Positions 14,636-22,548 of a DNA stretch of 51,195 nucleotides are shown here, piece by piece; within the stretch, counting starts at the first letter, position 1, and the number at the start of each line of letters is the position of its first letter. The notes beneath the pieces are model-generated. The model ran no database searches, was not told the origin of the DNA, and saw only the letters and a list, made by a program, of their open reading frames with translations. A program made the translations under genes and the position numbers. Source of the DNA: Prevotella sp. (GTDB taxonomy: Bacteria; Bacteroidota; Bacteroidia; Bacteroidales; Bacteroidaceae); assembly GCA_017483805.1 (NCBI GenBank), contig JAFUUL010000143.1:1-51195 (forward strand). Direction: 5' to 3'.

Positions 14636-15022
14636 ATGAAAGGTATGCTACAGGCGAGGACTACGGGGCAACAGAAAGAAGTTGCCAGGATGCTTAGGAT
14701 GGCGGGTGTTCCCCGCTTCGATGTGATTAGGACGGCCGATGGGGTTAGTGCTGGTCTGGAGATTTACGGTGCATTGAGTTTTGACGTTCTTGCGGAGATT
14801 GTGGATTTCCTGCGCGTCGGCGAGAATGCCCGTCGCAGGAAGGCCCGCTGGTCGGCTATGCGGTCGGGGGTTGACGGGATGTGGGTGAGCGGTGATGTTG
14901 TCTTTCTGAAAGGTGTCAAAAAGGAAGATGCGGTCAACTTCATTCAGTCTCTTGTTGAGTTCGGATATGATGTTGGTGTGCTGATGGATGAATACGAGAA
15001 GAGTAAAAAGATAACGATTTGA
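14636..15022 (+). CDS. Hypothetical protein
   Basis: A 128-residue product with the ATG at 14636 (MKGMLQARTTGQQKEVAR); an in-frame ATG at 14624 is an alternative. Alpha/beta composition, with AVNFIQSLVEFGYDVGVLMD near the C-terminus. No family is recognised. It lies 7 nt upstream of the coiled-coil gene at 15030, so it is clearly in the same operon. Confidence 0.6.
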   Translation: MKGMLQARTTGQQKEVARMLRMAGVPRFDVIRTADGVSAGLEIYGALSFDVLAEIVDFLRVGENARRRKARWSAMRSGVDGMWVSGDVVFLKGVKKEDAVNFIQSLVEFGYDVGVLMDEYEKSKKITI

Positions 15023-15029
15023 CCATATT

Positions 15030-15365
15030 ATGGAAGAGAAGAAGAAGCGGGTGCGCCCCACGGTGGCGCAGGTGAGAGCGTTGGAGGCAAGGGTTGCCGA
15101 GTTGGAGAACCTGACGGCTGCACGGGATCGTGCGCTTGTGGAGGCAATGGAGGAACTGAAGGGCGTGAAGACGGCATTGCTTCAGGCCAGGGAGTGTTCG
15201 GACAGTGCCATTCATACGCTTGAACAGAGCAATGCGCTGATGGAGCAGGAACTGAAGTTGCGTGAGTCGAAGATTGCGCTGCTGGAGGAGGTTGCCGACA
15301 ACAGGGCAGCGGAGGTGGAGCGTCTGAAGGGGCGCGGCTTCTGGGCGCGGGTATTCAACAGATGA
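15030..15365 (+). CDS. Coiled-coil protein
   Basis: A 111-residue protein with a basic N-terminus (MEEKKKRVRPTVAQVR) followed by a nearly continuous coiled coil (ALEARVAELENL through AAEVERLKGRG) and a basic C-terminal end FWARVFNR. It may bridge partners in the replication complex or bind membrane through its aromatic tail. It directly precedes the helicase gene, from which it is separated by a 28-nt element. Confidence 0.65.
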   Translation: MEEKKKRVRPTVAQVRALEARVAELENLTAARDRALVEAMEELKGVKTALLQARECSDSAIHTLEQSNALMEQELKLRESKIALLEEVADNRAAEVERLKGRGFWARVFNR

Positions 15366-15368
15366 GGT

Positions 15369-15396
15369 GTCGCTATGGTATAGCGACATACAGGAC
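15369..15396 (+). repeat. 28-nt hairpin-tail element, copy 5
   Basis: Arms GTCGCTAT/ATAGCGAC, loop GGT, tail ATACAGGAC. It lies 24 nt upstream of the helicase start codon. Confidence 0.85.
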
Positions 15397-15419
15397 AATG
15401 AAAAGAAGAGAGGCAGAAG

Positions 15420-16952
15420 ATGAAGGACAGTGCTGTTATTGACAAGTTGTTTTCCGAGATGCTGAGTATCAGTGCTCGGTCGGACTTCAACTTTGAGAAG
15501 TTCAAGGGGGAGTGGGGGAACAAGGCTTCGGGTATGTGGCAGGAGCGTTTCCTCGACTTCATAGAGACGATACGGCGGTTGGCGAAGGAGGTGCCTGTGA
15601 TGTACTATGACGGCAGTTTCTTCATGTTCGACGGGCGTATCTATGTGTCGGTGAGGGAAGAGTTGCTGATTACGGCCTACGACCTGCTGCTGGAGCACCT
15701 GCGCATCGTTCCGATGATAGGGAAGAAGACCATCTGCATGAAGTACTTCGTGGACATCATCAGGTACTTCAACCTGCTGTTGCCGCGTGCGAACCTTGTG
15801 GCGTTCAACAACGGCGTGCTTGACTTGCGTGACTACGAGTTCTATGATTTCAGCCCAAAGTGGCACGTGACATTCTACCATCCCTACAACTATGACTCGA
15901 AGGCGAAGTGCAACAAGTGGCTGAACTTCCTGCATGAGGTGCTGCCGGACAAGAACTCCCGCCTGATATTGCAGATGTTCCTTGGGCTGGGCCTGATGGA
16001 GCGCGGCAGCGTGTACAACCCCTATGAGGGCAAGAACGCGGCGAAGATAGAGTTGTGCCTGATACTGATAGGCAGCGGTGCCAATGGCAAGAGCACCATC
16101 TACGACACTGCCATCGGCATCTTCGGCAAGGAGCGCATCAGCGGCCTGGACTATGATGACCTGACGGCCCCAGGTGATGAGGGCATGAGGGCGCGGCGGC
16201 TGTTGCGCGATGCCCTGTTCAACTGGAGCAGCGACAGCGACCAGCGCACCTTCGGCAGGAAGCGGACGGGTGTGTTCAAGCGTATCGTGAGCGGTGAGAG
16301 CGTGACGGACAGGAAGTTGGGTGAGGACGTGAAGGAGAACTACAACATCCCGTTCCTGATTTTCAACCTGAACGAACTGCCGTACAGCGATGACCAGAGC
16401 CTCGGCTTCATCCGCAGGCTTCAGTTCATCAACTTCGAGTATGTGGTGCCGAAGGAAAAGCAGAACCCGAACCTGTCTCGTGAGTTGGTGGCCGAATATC
16501 CCGGTATCTTCAACTGGATTATGCGCGGCGCGAAGGAGTTGCGCAGGCGGAAGTTCGTGTTCCCAGACAGCGAGGGCAACAGGCGGCAGATACTTGCCGC
16601 TCAGTTGCAGATAAACCCCGTTATAGCGTGGATAAACGCCTACCAGATGCGCTGGGACGCGAGGGGCAAGGGCGAGTTGTCGACGTGGATTACCACGGAG
16701 GATATGTTGAAGAGCCTGACGGCCTTCTGCCAGGACAACAATGCCGACATGGTGACGAAGCAGAAGTTCGGCCAGACGATGGGCAAGGCCGGCGGCCACG
16801 GCTTCTTCAAGCGCAGGATGGGCAACGGCACGGAGTACCAGGTGTACGGCTGTGATGCTGCCAGGCTGAAGCGTCCCTTTATCATTGAGAGCGAGGACAT
16901 GAAGATGGACTATATCAGCGAGAGGGGAACATTTATCGGTGATGATGACTGA
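15420..16952 (+). CDS. D5/P4-type SF3 helicase (primase-helicase family)
   Basis: A 510-residue replicative helicase. Walker A is GSGANGKST at residues 218-226. Downstream are the family's typical segments: RTFGRKRTGVFKRIVSGE (substrate loop) and PFLIFNLNELPYSDD (Walker C-like, with the sensor Asn in FNLNELP), followed by GFIRRLQFINFEY with a probable arginine finger. The first about 190 residues match a D5_N-type domain, and the C-terminal 120 residues probably form a winged helix. It lacks a complete N-terminal primase domain, so priming must come from the host or another gene. It is the core replication gene of the phage. Confidence 0.88.
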   Translation: MKDSAVIDKLFSEMLSISARSDFNFEKFKGEWGNKASGMWQERFLDFIETIRRLAKEVPVMYYDGSFFMFDGRIYVSVREELLITAYDLLLEHLRIVPMIGKKTICMKYFVDIIRYFNLLLPRANLVAFNNGVLDLRDYEFYDFSPKWHVTFYHPYNYDSKAKCNKWLNFLHEVLPDKNSRLILQMFLGLGLMERGSVYNPYEGKNAAKIELCLILIGSGANGKSTIYDTAIGIFGKERISGLDYDDLTAPGDEGMRARRLLRDALFNWSSDSDQRTFGRKRTGVFKRIVSGESVTDRKLGEDVKENYNIPFLIFNLNELPYSDDQSLGFIRRLQFINFEYVVPKEKQNPNLSRELVAEYPGIFNWIMRGAKELRRRKFVFPDSEGNRRQILAAQLQINPVIAWINAYQMRWDARGKGELSTWITTEDMLKSLTAFCQDNNADMVTKQKFGQTMGKAGGHGFFKRRMGNGTEYQVYGCDAARLKRPFIIESEDMKMDYISERGTFIGDDD

Positions 16953-16960
16953 TTTTTGTG

Positions 16961-16988
16961 GCCGCTATGGTATAGCGGCATACGGGAC
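16961..16988 (+). repeat. 28-nt hairpin-tail element, copy 6
   Basis: Arms GCCGCTAT/ATAGCGGC, loop GGT, tail ATACGGGAC; the same arms as copies 2 and 23. It lies between helicase stop and the ATG at 17004. Confidence 0.85.
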
Positions 16989-17003
16989 AAGAATAATAAG
17001 GAT

Positions 17004-17459
17004 ATGGAGATTAGTGAACTTAACAGGATTTTGAGGAACAAGGCCGTCAAGACCGGGCTTTGTGAAGAGTGGCAGCAGACCGTGTGGAACAGGGAGTTGT
17101 CATACGGTGAACTTCTGGATATTTTTATCCGAGGCTTTGATTTCAGCGTGAAATATGACTGGCTGGACTATGACTTCTGCAAGGAAGTGTTCCCGCAGGA
17201 GGAACTGCACGGGCATCATATCTATGTCGACGAGGATGTTGACATAGAAGGCGAGAGCGGCTACTATGTGTTCCTTGGTGACTGCAGGGGCCGTCTGGTG
17301 CTTGACGGTTTGAAGGCCACGACGGTGTATATCCGCCATACGAGCCATGTGGACATCGTGGCCACTGGCGGTGCGAGAGTGTCTGTGCGCTACTATGACG
17401 GGAGCACCGGCAACGTGCACAGCGACGAATTCAGCAGAGTGAAGCAAATCAATCATTAA
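17004..17459 (+). CDS. Hypothetical protein, beta-repeat-like C-terminus
   Basis: A 151-residue product starting MEISELNRILRNKAVKTG. I rejected the longer frame from 16956 because its first 16 residues are translation of the 28-nt element. The N-terminal 75 residues are helical and acidic; the C-terminal half has regularly spaced short strands (YYVFLGDCRGRLVLDGL, VYIRHTSHVDIVATGGARV), like a small beta-helix. This resembles uncharacterised Bacteroidetes mobile-element proteins. Role unknown; it lies within the replication operon. Confidence 0.6.
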   Translation: MEISELNRILRNKAVKTGLCEEWQQTVWNRELSYGELLDIFIRGFDFSVKYDWLDYDFCKEVFPQEELHGHHIYVDEDVDIEGESGYYVFLGDCRGRLVLDGLKATTVYIRHTSHVDIVATGGARVSVRYYDGSTGNVHSDEFSRVKQINH

Positions 17460-17474
17460 CAAGCAAAGATAACT

Positions 17475-18002
17475 ATGGAAGAGAGAAGAGAGATGGATTT
17501 CGGCAAGGTTTATCGTGCCGGCAACTTCGAGGTGTTGAAAATCGTGCGGACGATGGGTAAGAAAGACCTTGCCCGTCTGCGTGACATGAACGGTGTGCCC
17601 GTTGATGTGCGCAAGCATCTGAGGCGTGGCGGCCTGCCCTACATGACGGTGCAGACCGTCGGCGGCGGCTGGAGCATCTGTTTCGTGTGCGGCAGCACGA
17701 TGTACCGCTTCATCGAGTATGAGGTGATGAACGGCGAGAGCGGAGCCCATGCGCTTCACAACCTGTTCACGATGATGTACTGTGACACCACCATTCTTGG
17801 TGATAGCGAATATACGGCAGCCAAGAGTCAGGCGTTGCAGGCTTTCGTAAGCCGTCAGCAGGCTAAGGATGTGACGGAAGCCGAGGACGGCAAGGTGCTG
17901 GAGGAGGAGAAAGAGAGGGAGGCCGCCAAGGCCCGTATCGTGGATATGGTTGCGACGGAGTTGCAGCAGGCAGAACAGGAAGGAGGTGCCCATGAAGGCT
18001 GA
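17475..18002 (+). CDS. Hypothetical protein, replication operon
   Basis: A 175-residue protein starting MEERREMDFGKVYRAGNF. The middle (YMTVQTVGGGWSICFVCG) is beta-rich; the C-terminal 60 residues form a long charged helix (EDGKVLEEEKEREAAKARI). No family is recognised. It overlaps the next gene by 11 nt, so the two are translated together. Confidence 0.6.
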   Translation: MEERREMDFGKVYRAGNFEVLKIVRTMGKKDLARLRDMNGVPVDVRKHLRRGGLPYMTVQTVGGGWSICFVCGSTMYRFIEYEVMNGESGAHALHNLFTMMYCDTTILGDSEYTAAKSQALQAFVSRQQAKDVTEAEDGKVLEEEKEREAAKARIVDMVATELQQAEQEGGAHEG

Positions 18003-18189
18003 CAACCGACTGATAGACATCATTGAGGACCACGCTCTTATTGTCGACTTCATCGACCATGTGGCGTGCGGTATTGAGAACGGCAGTGCCATGCCCGAGT
18101 TCGTTCCCGTGCTGAACGACGGTGTAGTCACTGACAACCTGAGTAAGATAGCCGAGACCATCACCATGTTAAGGGAGAAACTGCTATGA
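17992..18189 (+). CDS. Small acidic helical protein
   Basis: A 65-residue product starting MKADNRLIDIIEDHALIV. A strong Shine-Dalgarno sequence (GGAGG) 8 nt before the ATG at 17992, unusual for this genome, decides the start. It overlaps the previous gene by 11 nt and the resolvase gene by an ATGA-type overlap (18186-18189). Two amphipathic helices are visible. Role unknown; it may be a partner of the resolvase. Confidence 0.65.
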   Translation: MKADNRLIDIIEDHALIVDFIDHVACGIENGSAMPEFVPVLNDGVVTDNLSKIAETITMLREKLL

Positions 18190-18647
18190 GGAAGATTATC
18201 GGAATAGACCCCGGCAGTGCGGGCGGCATTGCCGTCGTTGACGATAGCGGACGCGTCGTGGAAGTCGCGAAGATGCCCGACACGCCACAGGACATCCTTG
18301 CCTTCCTGGAAGGCTATGCTCATGGGAGCAGTGTGGCCTATCTGGAGAATGTGGGCCACGGTATGCCTGGGCAGTCATCAAAGGCCACGGCCACGTTCGC
18401 GCGGCACTGCGGTCATCTGGAGATGGCCCTGCTGGCATTGAGAATACCGACGAACACCGTCACTCCCCAGAAGTGGGAGAAGAGTTATCAACTCGGCAAG
18501 AGCAGCGATTACGGCAAGAGCGCGTGGAAGAACCGCCTGAAGGCCAAGGCTCAGCAGTTGTTCCCCGACATAAAGGTGACGCTGGCCAATGCCGATGCCC
18601 TATTGATTGCAGAGTATGGCAGGAAGCAGGAAATCAGCCACGGTTAG
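18186..18647 (+). CDS. RuvC-like Holliday junction resolvase
   Basis: A 153-residue RNase H-fold nuclease. Conserved acidic positions are visible: D8 in IIGIDPGSAGGIAV, E54 in AYLENVGHG, and D137 in LANADALLIAEYG. A basic middle (KWEKSYQLGKS, KNRLKAKAQQ) could contact DNA. Length fits phage RuvC-type resolvases, which cut branched DNA before packaging. It is coupled to the upstream small gene by an ATGA overlap and overlaps the next gene. Confidence 0.85.
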   Translation: MRKIIGIDPGSAGGIAVVDDSGRVVEVAKMPDTPQDILAFLEGYAHGSSVAYLENVGHGMPGQSSKATATFARHCGHLEMALLALRIPTNTVTPQKWEKSYQLGKSSDYGKSAWKNRLKAKAQQLFPDIKVTLANADALLIAEYGRKQEISHG

Positions 18648-18846
18648 GCCCAGACGTGTGGTAGAGCCGACAGTGAAGCATTACTGCGGCGAGTGCGCTC
18701 ATGTGACGGAGGTGACGGACTTCCACACCCTGTCCGTCCATGACCGCCTGCCTACGCTTGGCATCTGTCCTTACTGGACCGAGTCTCGCTGCGTGTTGCT
18801 GAGTCAGCGCGCGTGCTGGCATTTCAAGGACAAGGGCGAGGTGTGA
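18616..18846 (+). CDS. Small Cys-rich zinc protein
   Basis: A 76-residue basic protein (ATG at 18616; MAGSRKSATVRPRR) with HYCGECAHV, GICPYWTESRC and QRACWHFK. Five Cys and nearby His could bind one or two zinc ions. It overlaps the resolvase end by 32 nt and is the last gene of the rightward operon, 8 nt from the convergent gene at 18855. DNA or RNA binding is likely from the motif and charge. Confidence 0.7.
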   Translation: MAGSRKSATVRPRRVVEPTVKHYCGECAHVTEVTDFHTLSVHDRLPTLGICPYWTESRCVLLSQRACWHFKDKGEV

Positions 18847-18854
18847 CCCCGCTC

Positions 18855-19262
18855 TTATCCTTTGTGTCTGCATACCGGGCAGATGACGATGGCCGCCGCC
18901 GGGAACATCAGCCTTGCAATCTCCCCCTGGAGGTATGCCGACTCTTCGCTTTTCGGGTCGACATCAAAAAAGTCGCTGATGTGTTCCACCGTGTGTTTCG
19001 TCTCATGCTGGATGCTGTCGTACATCTGTTCCGCGCTTGTCGTTGCGGAGATGAACATGACTGAGTGCCTTGTGTGCAGATTAGTGAAAGTGTAGCCCTT
19101 GTTCTTGCTTGACAGCACCATGCAGGCCTTCTGTGCCATATAGTCCGGGCATCCTGAGTCGAGCAGGGTATAGTAGACCTCGCGGAGGTCATTCTGCCTG
19201 ACATCGTAGAGAACTTCGCAGTACCAGTCATCCTGCCCGATAGGAAAGCCCTGCCTTATCAT
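18855..19262 (-). CDS. HExxH-containing protein (possible gluzincin-like metallopeptidase)
   Basis: A 135-residue product starting MIRQGFPIGQDDWYCEVL. The motif QHETKHTVEHI contains HExxH, and a Glu that could be the third ligand follows in SEESAYLQGEIARLMF, as in ImmA/IrrE-type gluzincins. A terminal CPVC may bind another metal. The start overlaps the stop of the upstream gene (ATGA at 19259-19262). It is the last gene of the leftward packaging operon. A protease role is possible but the fold is unproven. Confidence 0.6.
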   Translation of the reverse strand: MIRQGFPIGQDDWYCEVLYDVRQNDLREVYYTLLDSGCPDYMAQKACMVLSSKNKGYTFTNLHTRHSVMFISATTSAEQMYDSIQHETKHTVEHISDFFDVDPKSEESAYLQGEIARLMFPAAAIVICPVCRHKG

Positions 19263-19657
19263 AAGAATCTCTCCCAATAGACAGGTATTCCCGCGTTGCA
19301 CATCTTTGTGACGAAGCAGTCCAGCACGTTCGACGGGTCGCCGTCAGGATCGAGCAGTGTTTCCTCGACGAACGTGGCCCTCTGTGTGTCCGTCTTGCAC
19401 GTCTTCGGGTAGTCAGCGATGGCCATGTTGAACAGATACCAGCAGGTGTAGATGCACTTGTCGGGCACCTCGATGCCGTTGTTGTGCATAATCTCCTCCA
19501 CATCGTCGACCGCTCTCGGTGTGATCTTCGCCATCTTGCCCGTTGCCGGGTCCTTCACCTTCATGTTGTCGATGGCCCATTTTGCCAGTTTGCGGCTGAA
19601 CTGTCCGTGATAGGCATCCATGTAATATGCCTCATCCTCAGAAATATATTGTCTCAT
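19259..19657 (-). CDS. Hypothetical phage protein
   Basis: A 132-residue protein starting MRQYISEDEAYYMDAYHG. It is helical with Cys in the middle (PDKCIYTCWYLFNMAIAD). Translationally coupled to the HExxH gene. Adjacency suggests the two act together. No family is recognised. Confidence 0.65.
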   Translation of the reverse strand: MRQYISEDEAYYMDAYHGQFSRKLAKWAIDNMKVKDPATGKMAKITPRAVDDVEEIMHNNGIEVPDKCIYTCWYLFNMAIADYPKTCKTDTQRATFVEETLLDPDGDPSNVLDCFVTKMCNAGIPVYWERFL

Positions 19658-19728
19658 AGTCTTTCCATTTCTTTCAAGTTCTTCAAAGAGTGGAAAGGAT
19701 TGGCAGGCAGTCTGCCAACCCTTTCGCG

Positions 19729-19926
19729 TTAATACTGGATGTTGCGCTCAGCGTCCTCCCATCCTTGGCGGTAGCCGTCCTTGTAGGCTTCCTCTGTGTT
19801 GCTGCGTGGGTTGCCGTGCAGGCCACCCCTGCTCATGTGCTCGAACATCTCGTTGCGCCAGTTTTCGCGGAACCCGCCGTCGTGGTCGCTGCCCGTCACT
19901 ACTAAGTATTTCCTTCTTCCGAACAT
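19729..19926 (-). CDS. Small hypothetical protein
   Basis: A 65-residue protein starting MFGRRKYLVVTGSDHDGG, Gly/Arg/Asn-rich, ending GWEDAERNIQY. The segment NTEEAYKDGYRQGWEDA resembles a short helical repeat found in small phage structural proteins. A hairpin (GGCAG/CTGCC) lies just after the stop. Unknown function. Confidence 0.5.
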   Translation of the reverse strand: MFGRRKYLVVTGSDHDGGFRENWRNEMFEHMSRGGLHGNPRSNTEEAYKDGYRQGWEDAERNIQY

Positions 19927-19948
19927 AGTTGTAGATGATTATTGGACC

Positions 19949-20443
19949 CTATTTCTTCGGCGAGTCAAAGAACTCGTCGAGCCTTGACAGGATGCGGTCC
20001 AGTTTCTTGTCCTGTGCATCCTGCCGTTCCTCCAGAGCCTTGATGGAACGGGCCTGCCGTTTCCCCTCGGCATACTGCGGGTTGAGGTGCTCCATATACT
20101 TCTCGCCCTTCTGCAGGATGGAATCGTAGTACGGCATCTCTGCCTTTCCGTTGCTTGCCATCTGCATCATGTTGGCGATTGCCTGCTGTGCGCCGTCTGC
20201 CGTCGTGCAGTAGAATGAGCCCCTGTATTCAACGGCCTCCATGCCCTGCTGTATGCCAGGCACCACCTCGTCGCTGCCGTTGACAGTTATCACGACATCG
20301 ACAGGCTGCTGTACCTGTTGAAGCAGGTACTGGCTCTGCTGCTGCTTGGCAGTCTTGGATTTGAGCGTACCCGTCAGGTACTCAAACGGCTTTTTGCGGA
20401 CGATATGAACGATGCTATTCTCGCCCAAAGAATTGAAATCCAT
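19949..20443 (-). CDS. Hypothetical protein with coiled-coil C-terminus
   Basis: A 164-residue protein starting MDFNSLGENSIVHIVRKK. A Gln-rich segment (AKQQQSQYLLQQVQQPVD) and a C-terminal coiled coil (SIKALEERQDAQDKKLD) are visible. It sits beside the Gly-rich protein gene in the packaging operon and may be a capsid-associated or assembly protein, by position only. Confidence 0.6.
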   Translation of the reverse strand: MDFNSLGENSIVHIVRKKPFEYLTGTLKSKTAKQQQSQYLLQQVQQPVDVVITVNGSDEVVPGIQQGMEAVEYRGSFYCTTADGAQQAIANMMQMASNGKAEMPYYDSILQKGEKYMEHLNPQYAEGKRQARSIKALEERQDAQDKKLDRILSRLDEFFDSPKK

Positions 20444-20509
20444 AGTTTTACTTTTTTGATGAATGAAAAATTTGAAGGAGCGGAGGCGTTGCCCCCGCTC
20501 ACGATGAGG

Positions 20510-21436
20510 TTAGGCTGCTGCGCCCGTGTCGGTCGTTGCTGCCGGCGTGGTTGCTGCGCTGAGTCGGTTGGCCCAGTAAGAAGCCACGAAGTCGCTTCCG
20601 ACCTGTGCTGCCCATGATGGTACGATGGCGTACTGCGTGTTGGGCAGTGTCATGGTCTCGGGCAGTTTGCACTTCACGGAATCGAGTTCCGAGCGGATGC
20701 CAGCCAACTGTGCGTTGACGGGTGCGATAGCCTGTGCGATGACGCTGGAAGTGAAGTTCTGCGACTCTAACTGTGCGACCTTTGCCGTAAGGGCTGTAAT
20801 CTCGCGATCCTTCCGGCTGGACTCCAGTGCGTCGATTTTGTTGTCGAGTCCGAGGAATCCACGGTTGATGGAATCGGTGATGTTGTAGGTCTGCTGGCAG
20901 TGCGCCATTGCTTCGTCCTTGCTGTTGGCATTCATCTGAGCGAGGATGCCTGCGAGGCCCTGTGCAATGCTGTTCTGGAGGTTGGCGTTGCCGCTCTGCA
21001 TGGCGTTGATGATCTGCATACCAGTCAACTTCATGTCGCCGTTAAAGGTGAGCATTGTGTTGTTCAGGCCGCAGATGCCCTGCTGAATCTGGTCATGCGT
21101 GGTGTTGAGGAGCGAGGCAATCTGGTTGATTGCGCTTTGGTTGCCCTGGATGGCCTGCATGATGAGTTGACGGCCAGCGTCGTTGTTGAGTTGGTTGCTG
21201 ATGAATCCAGCCCCACCGTTATTGTTACCTCCGAGTCCTCCCCATCCGTTGCCGTACATCATGTTCATGAAGGGCATGACGAACGGCATGATGAATGGGA
21301 ACATGAAGGCCATTGCGAGCGGGTTGTTTCCGAATCCGCCACCCCATCCGCTGTTGCCTGCGAGTGCTGAGGCCGCCAGCAGCGTAGCGGCATCAGAGCC
21401 GCCGTTGTCGGGAATAGAATGAATTTCTGTTGCCAT
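20510..21436 (-). CDS. Gly/Met/Phe-rich probable virion-associated protein
   Basis: A 308-residue protein starting MATEIHSIPDNGGSDA. The N-terminal part contains a hydrophobic, Met/Phe/Gly-rich stretch (AMAFMFPFIMPFVMPFMN), then Gly/Asn-rich low complexity; the remainder is helical with many Gln/Asn. Similar proteins are frequent in Bacteroidales prophages and are thought to be structural. The membrane-like segment (about residues 38-60) could insert in or cross a membrane during entry. The start at 21436 was favoured over an upstream one at 21466. Confidence 0.65.
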   Translation of the reverse strand: MATEIHSIPDNGGSDAATLLAASALAGNSGWGGGFGNNPLAMAFMFPFIMPFVMPFMNMMYGNGWGGLGGNNNGGAGFISNQLNNDAGRQLIMQAIQGNQSAINQIASLLNTTHDQIQQGICGLNNTMLTFNGDMKLTGMQIINAMQSGNANLQNSIAQGLAGILAQMNANSKDEAMAHCQQTYNITDSINRGFLGLDNKIDALESSRKDREITALTAKVAQLESQNFTSSVIAQAIAPVNAQLAGIRSELDSVKCKLPETMTLPNTQYAIVPSWAAQVGSDFVASYWANRLSAATTPAATTDTGAAA

Positions 21437-21503
21437 AGTCTGAAAAATTTTTGATAATACGTTCACTTGTCATCGCGATTGACGGAGGCAAAGGTAGGTG
21501 AAA

Positions 21504-21531
21504 GTTGCGATAATATCGCAACATACGTGAC
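21504..21531 (+). repeat. 28-nt hairpin-tail element, copy 7
   Basis: Arms GTTGCGAT/ATCGCAAC, loop AAT, tail ATACGTGAC. It lies between leftward genes. Confidence 0.75.
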
Positions 21532-21533
21532 GA

Positions 21534-21776
21534 TTACGGTGCAGGGAAGTTGCAGTCCTGTGAGAGGCGTTTGATGAGGTAGTAGAACTGCCTGATGCTG
21601 ATGCCGTATTTCCGGGAGAGGGTGGCTGCGATGTATGAAATCTTCTCCTGTCTGGCTACCATGCTGATATAGTCATCATACATCTGTATGAAGCGTACAT
21701 CGCCCGTGCTGATGCAGTGCTTCTGCATCAATTCAAGTAAAATTTTGCCAATTTTCAATAATTCCACGACTTTCAT
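21534..21776 (-). CDS. Small HTH protein (Mor-like)
   Basis: An 80-residue protein starting MKVVELLKIGKILLELMQ. A helix-turn-helix is likely at about residues 48-70 (ISYIAATLSRKYGISIRQFY), similar in pattern to Mor-type activators and to small-terminase DNA-binding domains. It is encoded next to the structured RNA at 21813-21949, whose promoter box lies just upstream on the other strand. It may regulate late or packaging genes. Confidence 0.65.
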   Translation of the reverse strand: MKVVELLKIGKILLELMQKHCISTGDVRFIQMYDDYISMVARQEKISYIAATLSRKYGISIRQFYYLIKRLSQDCNFPAP

Positions 21777-21800
21777 GAGTGCAATTTGAGTTTTTATTAT

Positions 21801-21808
21801 TACCTTTG
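21801..21808 (+). promoter_or_regulatory. -7 box for the structured RNA
   Basis: TACCTTTG fits TAnnTTTG on the plus strand, 5 nt before the first paired base of the RNA. No convincing -33 TTTG at the usual distance. Confidence 0.5.
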
Positions 21809-21812
21809 CACC

Positions 21813-21949
21813 ACTTCTCACTTCGACACAAGAAAATTCCCATGTCACGCCAAGAAGGGTATAGAGCCCCCGCTGGCGTGTGCATGGGAATGTGCATTAA
21901 TAGATAGAAGTGAGAAGTTATCTATGAAAGTCGGGGGCTTTTTCTTTTT
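21813..21949 (+). ncRNA. Structured phage RNA with pseudoknot and terminal U-run
   Basis: Stem P1 ACTTCTCACTTC (21813-21824) pairs perfectly with 21907-21918. Inside it, P2 ATTCCCATG (21836-21844) pairs with 21883-21891, extended by CACGCC (21846-21851) with GGCGTG (21875-21880). The P2 apical loop holds AGCCCCCG (21865-21872), complementary to CGGGGGCT at 21932-21939, which is followed by a T-rich run, giving a pseudoknot and terminator-like end. An alternative hairpin ATAGATA/TATCTAT (21900-21906 with 21919-21925) would put the 3' strand of P1 in its loop, so a switch is possible. Encoded against two leftward genes. Family not recognised. Confidence 0.65.
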
Positions 21950-21956
21950 GCCCCTT

Positions 21957-21984
21957 GTTGCTGTGGTACAGCAACATACCTAAC
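21957..21984 (+). repeat. 28-nt hairpin-tail element, copy 8
   Basis: Arms GTTGCTGT/ACAGCAAC, loop GGT, tail ATACCTAAC. The tail contains the stop codon of the leftward gene at 21980. Confidence 0.85.
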
Positions 21985-22531
21985 TGTCTTCGCGATAGGA
22001 TTTTTTGTACTTGCAGGTGTCGCAGCGCGAATAGAGGCAGTCCTGGCAGCCGGTGGGGTAGTGGACCGGGAGGAAGTGGTGGATGGTGTTGTTGTCATCC
22101 TTCACCTCATCCTGCTTCATCCGTGTTACGTCGATGATCATCTTCTTGGTGTCGAGCCATTCCTTGCTGCCGATAGTCATACTTTCGAGGGCCGTCTGGA
22201 GGTCGTAAAGCATATTCTCCTTTGACATTGCATTGTTGACGATAGCCTTCTTGTCCTTGTCGGAGGCGTTCTTGACTGCTTCAATCTGGTTTTTGCGTAG
22301 CACTGCCTTCACATCGTTGATGCGGTCCTGTACGTTCTCCGCATTGAGGAGGTCGGAGAGTGCCTGTTTGCGTGCCGTCTTAGTCCAGGTTACACCCTCT
22401 CTGACGGCTGCCGCCCAGGCATCTTCCGGCTCCCATCCGACGGCCACGAGGTCGGCAAAGGCGAGGTCTTGCGGACGCAGTCTGTACTGGCGTGCGAGTT
22501 TTGCTGTTTTCTGTGATACTGTTATGTCCAT
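21980..22531 (-). CDS. Probable terminase small subunit
   Basis: A 183-residue protein starting MDITVSQKTAKLARQYRL. The N-terminal helices (LAFADLVAVGWEPEDAWAAA) fit the HTH region of small terminases, followed by a long helical middle and a C-terminal Cys cluster (CQDCLYSRCDTCKY) that probably binds zinc. Its gene position downstream of portal and large terminase supports the assignment, though the gene order is reversed relative to common phages. The longer frame (to 22633) only adds the translated 28-nt element. The stop codon lies in element copy 8. Confidence 0.6.
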   Translation of the reverse strand: MDITVSQKTAKLARQYRLRPQDLAFADLVAVGWEPEDAWAAAVREGVTWTKTARKQALSDLLNAENVQDRINDVKAVLRKNQIEAVKNASDKDKKAIVNNAMSKENMLYDLQTALESMTIGSKEWLDTKKMIIDVTRMKQDEVKDDNNTIHHFLPVHYPTGCQDCLYSRCDTCKYKKSYREDS

Positions 22532-22548
22532 TGTTGTGATGTTTTTTT

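Noticed and set aside
14940-16799. A 619-residue open frame on the minus strand
   Set aside because: It is the antisense of the helicase and small genes; GC-rich codons leave antisense frames open. No start context or recognisable protein pattern.
21813-21918. A MITE-like insertion with 12-bp terminal inverted repeats
   Set aside because: No target duplication at the ends, and the nested stems, pseudoknot, promoter box and T-run fit an RNA better.
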